Assembly (NCBI GenBank): GCA_020844525.1
Contig: JAJGAH010000140.1
Coordinates: 1 to 6,720, forward strand
Reading direction: 5' to 3'
Source: Eubacterium sp.
Lineage (GTDB): Bacteria; Bacillota; Clostridia; Lachnospirales; Lachnospiraceae
DNA length: 6,720 nucleotides
The translations under genes were made by a program, and so were the position numbers. The notes below the pieces were generated by a model. It did not search any database. It was not told the DNA's origin and saw only the letters and a program-made list of their open reading frames with translations. Shown here one piece after another: positions 5,718 to 6,720 of the stretch. Positions within the stretch are counted from its first letter, which is position 1. Each line of letters starts with the position of its first letter.

Positions 5718-6720
5718 TCAGAATACGAATCCGGCAATCAGAAAACAAATCACCGACAGGATACTTGATATTATAACATACGGAAGCTGAGAAAGGGCAT
5801 GCTCCATATTGACGATACCTGAAGCCTGAGAGGCGAGAAGCGTCGCGTCCGAATAAAAGCAGGCATGGCTTCCAAAGGTTCCTCCGGAGATGACTGCAGC
5901 CATAATCAGTACTGGATTTGCTCCCAGTGCAGCGCCAAGCGGAAAGACGATCGGTGTGATGATGGAGCTCATTCCCCAGTCAGAACCGGTAGTAAACGCA
6001 AGTACTGCGCCCAGAATAAAGACCATTGCAGGGAAAATAGAGGCAAACAGATAAGGCTCAGCCAGCTTGATAATATAATCCGTCATTCCCATTTTTCCCG
6101 AGAGGTCCTTGAGCACAAAAGTGACAAGCAAAAGAGTAAGCGTTGGCAGCATATCCCCAAATCCGCGGATCATACTGTTCAGAAATTCATCAACAGTTAG
6201 TATCTTTCTTGGTACATACATAAAGAAGCAGACCAGAAGCGCAAGGATTACTGCCGAAAGAATATCACCGGTTGCCACAGCCACAGCCACAAGCACACCC
6301 ATGGGAATGATGAAATTCCAGATATTTCCGTCTTCCTCATCCTCCGGAGAATCATGATTGTATTTTCTGCTGGCTTCCGAATACACCATTCCGGTCTCTT
6401 CTACTCTCTTGTACGCTTTCTTCATCGGTCCGAGCTTCGGCATGATGCCAAGACAGAACAAAAAGACAATAATCAAAGTGATAATCGGATAGAACAGAAA
6501 CGGAATCGCACTGCAGTATGCGGCCAGTGCTGACTTGAAGCCCAGACTTTTCACACTGTCCTGCTGGTAAAACAGGCTGGCGTAAAAGACTGCCCAGGTA
6601 GAAAAAGGAAGCAGGACGCAGACAGGAGCGCCTGTGGAATCCAGAAGATATGCCAGCGTCTCTCTTGGAAGCTTCTGCTTGTCGCTGATCTTCTTCATGC
6701 ACACACCGATGGATAAAACG
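5718..6720 (-). CDS. NhaC-family Na+/H+ antiporter, C-terminal part (5' end outside window)
   Basis: The frame is open to the right edge, so these 333 residues are the C-terminal portion of a larger (family about 450-520 residues) multi-pass membrane protein that exchanges Na+ for H+. A GTG at 6702-6704 could look like a start, but codons before it continue the family-like sequence. Hydrophobic segments lie near fragment residues 28-50, 66-92, 134-168, 187-203, 223-243, 251-276 and 311-333. Family landmarks are LAYLLDSTGAPVCVLLPFSTW (22-42), FTTGSDWGMSSIITPI (242-257) and AAVISGGTFGSHACFYSDATLLASQASG (274-301). The last corresponds to the conserved GDHxSPISDTTxLSS-type region of NhaC proteins, with GSHACFYSD replacing GDHCSPISD. 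A charged acidic loop (RKYNHDSPEDEEDGN, 118-132) lies between membrane segments. Substrate could differ from Na+ (the family includes malate/lactate antiporters). It ends 127 bp before the kinase-like gene on the same strand. Confidence 0.85.
   Translation of the reverse strand, partial: VLSIGVCMKKISDKQKLPRETLAYLLDSTGAPVCVLLPFSTWAVFYASLFYQQDSVKSLGFKSALAAYCSAIPFLFYPIITLIIVFLFCLGIMPKLGPMKKAYKRVEETGMVYSEASRKYNHDSPEDEEDGNIWNFIIPMGVLVAVAVATGDILSAVILALLVCFFMYVPRKILTVDEFLNSMIRGFGDMLPTLTLLLVTFVLKDLSGKMGMTDYIIKLAEPYLFASIFPAMVFILGAVLAFTTGSDWGMSSIITPIVFPLGAALGANPVLIMAAVISGGTFGSHACFYSDATLLASQASGIVNMEHALSQLPYVIISSILSVICFLIAGFVF

Noticed and set aside
5701..5722. GAAGCTTC-rich stretch after the antiporter stop as a terminator
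   Set aside because: Only very short stems form and there is no T-run on the minus strand.

Overview
The window looks like ordinary chromosomal DNA from a low-to-medium GC member of the Firmicutes, most likely a gut Lachnospiraceae/Clostridia species. This is inferred from the gene types (CapA-like protein, GufA-type ZIP transporter, LysR regulator, threonine aldolase, stand-alone cytidylate-kinase-like protein, NhaC-type antiporter), from strong purine-rich Shine-Dalgarno sequences (three genes share AGAGAGG), and from AT-rich spacers. No mobile element, CRISPR array, rRNA or tRNA was seen.

Layout, left to right. Four of the six genes before the right edge read leftwards with the partial sixth, and only one gene reads rightwards. 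(1) At 65-850 (-) is a ZIP metal transporter with a GTG start. (2) At 945-2597 (-) is a membrane-anchored CapA-family protein, with the ZIP gene 94 bp downstream and probably co-transcribed. (3) At 2715-3617 (-) is a LysR-type regulator. (4) At 3807-4850 (+) is a low-specificity L-threonine aldolase, divergent from the regulator across a 189-bp spacer that holds candidate promoters, two short palindromes and a tandem repeat. (5) At 4857-4978 is a convergent spacer with a bidirectional intrinsic terminator and an AT-rich inverted repeat. (6) At 4979-5590 (-) is a cytidylate-kinase-like protein. (7) At 5718-6720 (-) is the C-terminal part of an NhaC-family Na+/H+ antiporter that runs off the right edge.

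The only clear functional unit is the divergent regulator/aldolase pair: the LysR protein probably controls its own gene and threonine breakdown to glycine and acetaldehyde. The other neighbours (metal uptake, envelope, nucleotide kinase-like, ion antiport) do not form a recognisable pathway. I found no convincing undescribed system. The items below are modest: regulatory sequence patterns, an orphan CapA with a charged cytoplasmic tail, and motif departures in the kinase-like protein and the antiporter.
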